NCBI RefSeq assembly: GCF_045310525.1
Contig: NZ_JBJHZY010000005.1
Span: 62,001 to 126,000, forward strand
DNA: 64,000 bases
Reading direction: 5' to 3'
Origin: Clostridium_AT radicumherbarum
GTDB lineage: Bacteria > Bacillota > Clostridia > Clostridiales > Clostridiaceae
Shown here piece by piece: positions 61,221 through 64,000 of the stretch; the stretch's first letter is position 1; each line of letters begins with the position of its first letter. The notes below the pieces were generated by a model that was not told where the DNA came from, did not search any database, and was given only the letters and a program-made list of their open reading frames with translations. The position numbers were made by a program, and so were the translations under genes.

Positions 61221-61256
61221 AACCTTACATCTTATAATTATATTTGATGTAAGGTT
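61221..61256 (-). terminator. terminator of the ABC permease gene
   Basis: AACCTTACATC (61221-61231) pairs with GATGTAAGGTT (61246-61256); it lies 7 bp after the permease stop, with T-rich sequence next. Confidence 0.75.
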
Positions 61257-61262
61257 ATATTC

Positions 61263-63755
61263 TTATTCTTCTCTTATACTGTCTATTAAATTATCCTCAT
61301 TGACTCTTCTAAGTGGAGATAAAACTGATAGATATCCAATGAAAATGGCAAATGCAGCTGCAATTATCATAGCCTTAATGGGAGGCATATAGCTAAATTC
61401 CCTTATGCCATGCATACTTTTAAATAATAAATAAGAAAGTCCAAGCCCTGCTGTGCATCCATAAACACAACCCATAAAACCATATAGCATTCCTTCAATA
61501 ATAATCATCTTTCTTAGTCCCCTTTGAGTAAGACCTATGGATTTTAGGGTTGCAAATTCTCTTCTCCTTAAAATTATATTTGTAGTTAATGTATTAACTA
61601 TGTTAACACAACCTATTAAAGATACTACAACTACAAAACCATAAAGTAAAATTTGAATCATCAATATACTTGTTTTTGATTTGTTATTTATATCAATATA
61701 ATTTATTAGCTGTAATGAAGAATTAGTTTTAATTAAATTCTCTATTTCACTTGTTGCTTTAGCTTCATTATTAATATCTTTGATAATAATATTAATACCT
61801 TGTAAAGTAATAGAATTTGGTTTTGCAAGTTTTTGGGCCATCTCTTCAGTAGTAATTATTTTAAGACCGCTAGAATTGCCACTGAAATTAAAAGGTTCCT
61901 CCTTAAGTGTAGCAATAACCTTTACCTTTTTAACCTCACCGCTTCCAAACTGTTCTTTACCATTACTCAAATTATCCGTATTTTGCAGCAATATTTCATC
62001 TCCAACCTTAATATCTGTAACTGCTCCAATATAGGATTTATTAGTTTTTATGTTAAAAACCTGATTTTTATTAATAACTATTACCCCGTTTTCATTATTA
62101 ATTTTATCTATATCAATATTTCCTGATTGAAGGTACTTTTTAGAGGCCTCTAAAGCATCTTTATCATATACCATTATATTAGCATCTAGTTTAAATTTAT
62201 CTTTCCCTTCATAAGTTATATCCTTATAAACTGTTCCAATTTCCTTAATATCCTTTACTTCTTTATCTTTATCAATAGCTGCTTCAAAGGGTATGGTATT
62301 ATATCGCTTATATATTTTATCTACAAAATTAAATTCTCTAATATTATTTATTAAATTACTATCTATGGATTCCTTTGCTTCCTGAGCTCTGCTGCCAAGT
62401 AATATAGAATAATTTACTTTAGTAGATTCATTAGTAGAATCGTTCATGACTAGAGCTATATCCGTAAAGTACTTGAAAGTTACAAATAAAACTACACTTA
62501 TAACAATAGAAAATACAGTTATTCTATATCTTTTTCTGTTTCTCTTAATGTTTTTAATGGCTAATTCTCCTTCAAAGCCAAGGAGCCTTTTAATAATTAT
62601 ACTTTTTCTTCTTTTAATTTTATCCTTCTTTATAGAATTTCTGCTGCTGATTGCTGTAAGCGGTGAAATCCTTCCAGCAAATAATGCAGGCATTAATGCT
62701 GAAAAATAAATAGATAATAGTCCTACTGCAAAACTTAGCAGCATTATTTTTAAAGATACATTAGGAACTATAAAATTATCTGCGGTTCCTCCAATTAATT
62801 TAAAAGTAATGCTTATTCCATAAATAGCTATAACTCCGAAAATGAGTCCAATAGGTATTCCAAAACCAGCTATTATTGCAGCTTCCTTAAATACAATATT
62901 TCTTATTTGCTTAGGTGTGGCACCTATGGCCCTTAAAAGTCCAAATTCCTTTATTCTTTCCACTACACTTATTTGAAAAGCATTGTATATCACTGCAATG
63001 GTTACAATTACAACTACGGATATAATAATACCCAAGGTCATATTTATTGAATTATTGGTTGAATTATCTCCTGCTCCCTCCATTGTAAGAAGCATACTAT
63101 TTTCCTGAATTTGATTCTTATTAACCAGGCTCTCAATTTCTTTCAATGCAGCTTTAATATTAGTTTTAGAATTTATTTCTATAAGCAGAGTTGCATTTTT
63201 AATACTTAAATTGTTATCTTTTGTAATAACTAACCCAGTACTTTCTATTTGTGTAAATGAATTGTCCTCTAAAATTCCGCTTAAAATATACTCCTTATTA
63301 TTGATCTTAATTTTACTGTTAAGTTTTGCATCCTTGTCTATATACCTAAGAAGCCATCTTTCAACTGCTATTTCCTTATTATTCTCCGGTAGTCTTCCAG
63401 ATTTAAGACTTAAAGGAAGAAGCTCTAATGCCTTATCTGAAGCAATTATTACATTAGTAGATAACTTATCTGTAAGTCTTATTGGGCTTCCAACCTCATA
63501 AAGCCCGCTTCTTGAAACCTTAGGATTGTTAGTAATCTTTGAAGCTATATTTTCATCTATCTTACTAATGGCAGCATGATATGATCCCGTACTTTTCTTA
63601 GCGTTATCTATTCCTGCTTGCTGAAGGCCATTAAAGAACAGTCCAATAGAAGATATTAACGCCACTGATAAAATTACTCCTACTACAGTTAATATTGTTC
63701 TTTTTTTGTTTGACTTTAAATATTTATTTGTTATTTGTTTGTAACTATTAATCAA
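61263..63755 (-). CDS. ABC transporter permease, FtsX/MacB type
   Basis: The 830-residue protein has two FtsX-like domains. A first helix (about 20-40) is followed by an outside domain (about 45-235), three helices with VVERIKEFGLLRAIGATPKQIRNIVFKEA, another outside domain (about 430-690), and the final helices with RRREFATLKSIGLTQRGLRKMIIIEG. This is a full-length permease of the peptide/antibiotic-resistance or lipoprotein type. The ATPase gene follows upstream on the same strand (63805 and beyond), with about 50 bp between. The two-component genes are downstream. Confidence 0.92.
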   Translation of the reverse strand: MINSYKQITNKYLKSNKKRTILTVVGVILSVALISSIGLFFNGLQQAGIDNAKKSTGSYHAAISKIDENIASKITNNPKVSRSGLYEVGSPIRLTDKLSTNVIIASDKALELLPLSLKSGRLPENNKEIAVERWLLRYIDKDAKLNSKIKINNKEYILSGILEDNSFTQIESTGLVITKDNNLSIKNATLLIEINSKTNIKAALKEIESLVNKNQIQENSMLLTMEGAGDNSTNNSINMTLGIIISVVVIVTIAVIYNAFQISVVERIKEFGLLRAIGATPKQIRNIVFKEAAIIAGFGIPIGLIFGVIAIYGISITFKLIGGTADNFIVPNVSLKIMLLSFAVGLLSIYFSALMPALFAGRISPLTAISSRNSIKKDKIKRRKSIIIKRLLGFEGELAIKNIKRNRKRYRITVFSIVISVVLFVTFKYFTDIALVMNDSTNESTKVNYSILLGSRAQEAKESIDSNLINNIREFNFVDKIYKRYNTIPFEAAIDKDKEVKDIKEIGTVYKDITYEGKDKFKLDANIMVYDKDALEASKKYLQSGNIDIDKINNENGVIVINKNQVFNIKTNKSYIGAVTDIKVGDEILLQNTDNLSNGKEQFGSGEVKKVKVIATLKEEPFNFSGNSSGLKIITTEEMAQKLAKPNSITLQGINIIIKDINNEAKATSEIENLIKTNSSLQLINYIDINNKSKTSILMIQILLYGFVVVVSLIGCVNIVNTLTTNIILRRREFATLKSIGLTQRGLRKMIIIEGMLYGFMGCVYGCTAGLGLSYLLFKSMHGIREFSYMPPIKAMIIAAAFAIFIGYLSVLSPLRRVNEDNLIDSIREE

Positions 63756-63804
63756 TCTTTATCCACCCCTGCATTTCTTAATAACACATAAACATAATTA
63801 AGCT

Positions 63805-64000
63805 TTATGCCTGCTTGCTTTTTAGATATTTATCCGAAACTATTTCCCCGTCTTGAATAGTAATTATTCTGTCAGCCATGGCTGCTAAATTAATGTCATG
63901 GGTAATAAGCAGCAGAGTTTGATTGTATTTTTTAGCACTTAGCTTTAAAAGTTCTATTACTTCCTTTGAATTTTTGCTGTCTAGGTTTCCCGTAGGTTCA
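63805..64000 (-). CDS. ABC transporter ATP-binding protein, partial (5' end outside window)
   Basis: The last 64 residues of an ABC ATPase are present: EPTGNLDSKNSKEVIELLKLSAKKY (D-loop after Walker B) and LLITHDINLAAMADRIITIQDGEIVSDKY (H-switch). The GNLDS type D-loop is typical of MacB/LolD-like and antimicrobial-peptide ATPases. It pairs with the FtsX-type permease downstream. Confidence 0.9.
   Translation of the reverse strand, partial: EPTGNLDSKNSKEVIELLKLSAKKYNQTLLLITHDINLAAMADRIITIQDGEIVSDKYLKSKQA

Noticed and set aside
1..64000. CRISPR arrays, tRNA or rRNA genes, prophage genes
   Set aside because: No regularly spaced repeats, cloverleaf-like or rRNA sequences, nor phage structural genes were seen.

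Overview
The window is 64 kb of low-GC, AT-rich Firmicutes DNA, most likely the chromosome of an anaerobic Clostridium. The evidence is the strong AGGAGG-type ribosome sites, sigma-A promoters, many iron-sulfur proteins (a polyferredoxin-like protein, an aldo/keto reductase with a ferredoxin tail, a cysteine desulfidase, a CDGSH protein and a radical SAM enzyme), a membrane pyrophosphatase, aspartate 4-decarboxylase and a guanine riboswitch. I saw no rRNA or tRNA genes, no CRISPR array and no prophage. The only transposon is one intact IS3-family element. About 57 protein genes are supported, two of them cut by the window ends (an MFS transporter on the left, an ABC ATPase on the right).

Layout. 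1-9 kb: MFS transporter, 4Fe-4S protein, pentapeptide-repeat protein, ferredoxin-type aldo/keto reductase, a small HesB/IscA-like protein behind a Fur-like box, aspartate 4-decarboxylase, and a GNAT-MATE pair. 9-20 kb: lipoprotein cyclophilin, HelD-type helicase, MBL hydrolase, VOC protein, Ca2+/H+ exchanger, an Asn-rich membrane protein, an HsmA-family membrane protein controlled by a TetR repressor through two near-identical palindromes, a flavin reductase and a nitroreductase. 20-26 kb: a five-gene sugar or polyol operon (binding protein, ATPase, permease, sugar-phosphate isomerase-like protein, Gfo/Idh/MocA dehydrogenase) with a hairpin after the binding-protein gene. 26-34 kb: ApbE, homoserine dehydrogenase, DUF434 protein, an alarmone-hydrolase-like HD protein, a TRM11-like methylase and a PstS-like/DUF3298 lipoprotein pair.

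34-47 kb: a cystine symporter facing a cysteine desulfidase, an M6 metalloprotease, a thioesterase, a split chromate transporter, a double-CDGSH protein, a dicarboxylate symporter diverging from an AraC regulator, MntR and MntH, a Ser/Asn-rich protein and a lactonase. 47.9-49.4 kb: the IS3-family element. 49.4-51.4 kb: the most unusual locus, a radical SAM/SPASM protein directly behind a lipoprotein with a long cytoplasmic N-terminus and a Gly-rich HGSGRGSFGC segment; this looks like an enzyme and its protein substrate. 51.6-64 kb: membrane pyrophosphatase, MsrA, HutD-like protein, DegV, an old-yellow-enzyme-like reductase, a riboswitch-controlled purine permease, a two-component system and an ABC transporter of the FtsX/MacB type.

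Most genes are single or in pairs, separated by clear intrinsic terminators. The regulation that can be read directly is: the guanine riboswitch, the TetR operators, the Fur-like box, paired palindromes before the lactonase gene, a palindrome between mntR and mntH, and several AT-rich perfect palindromes of unknown use. A dispersed family of 29-bp REP-like sequences also lies between genes.
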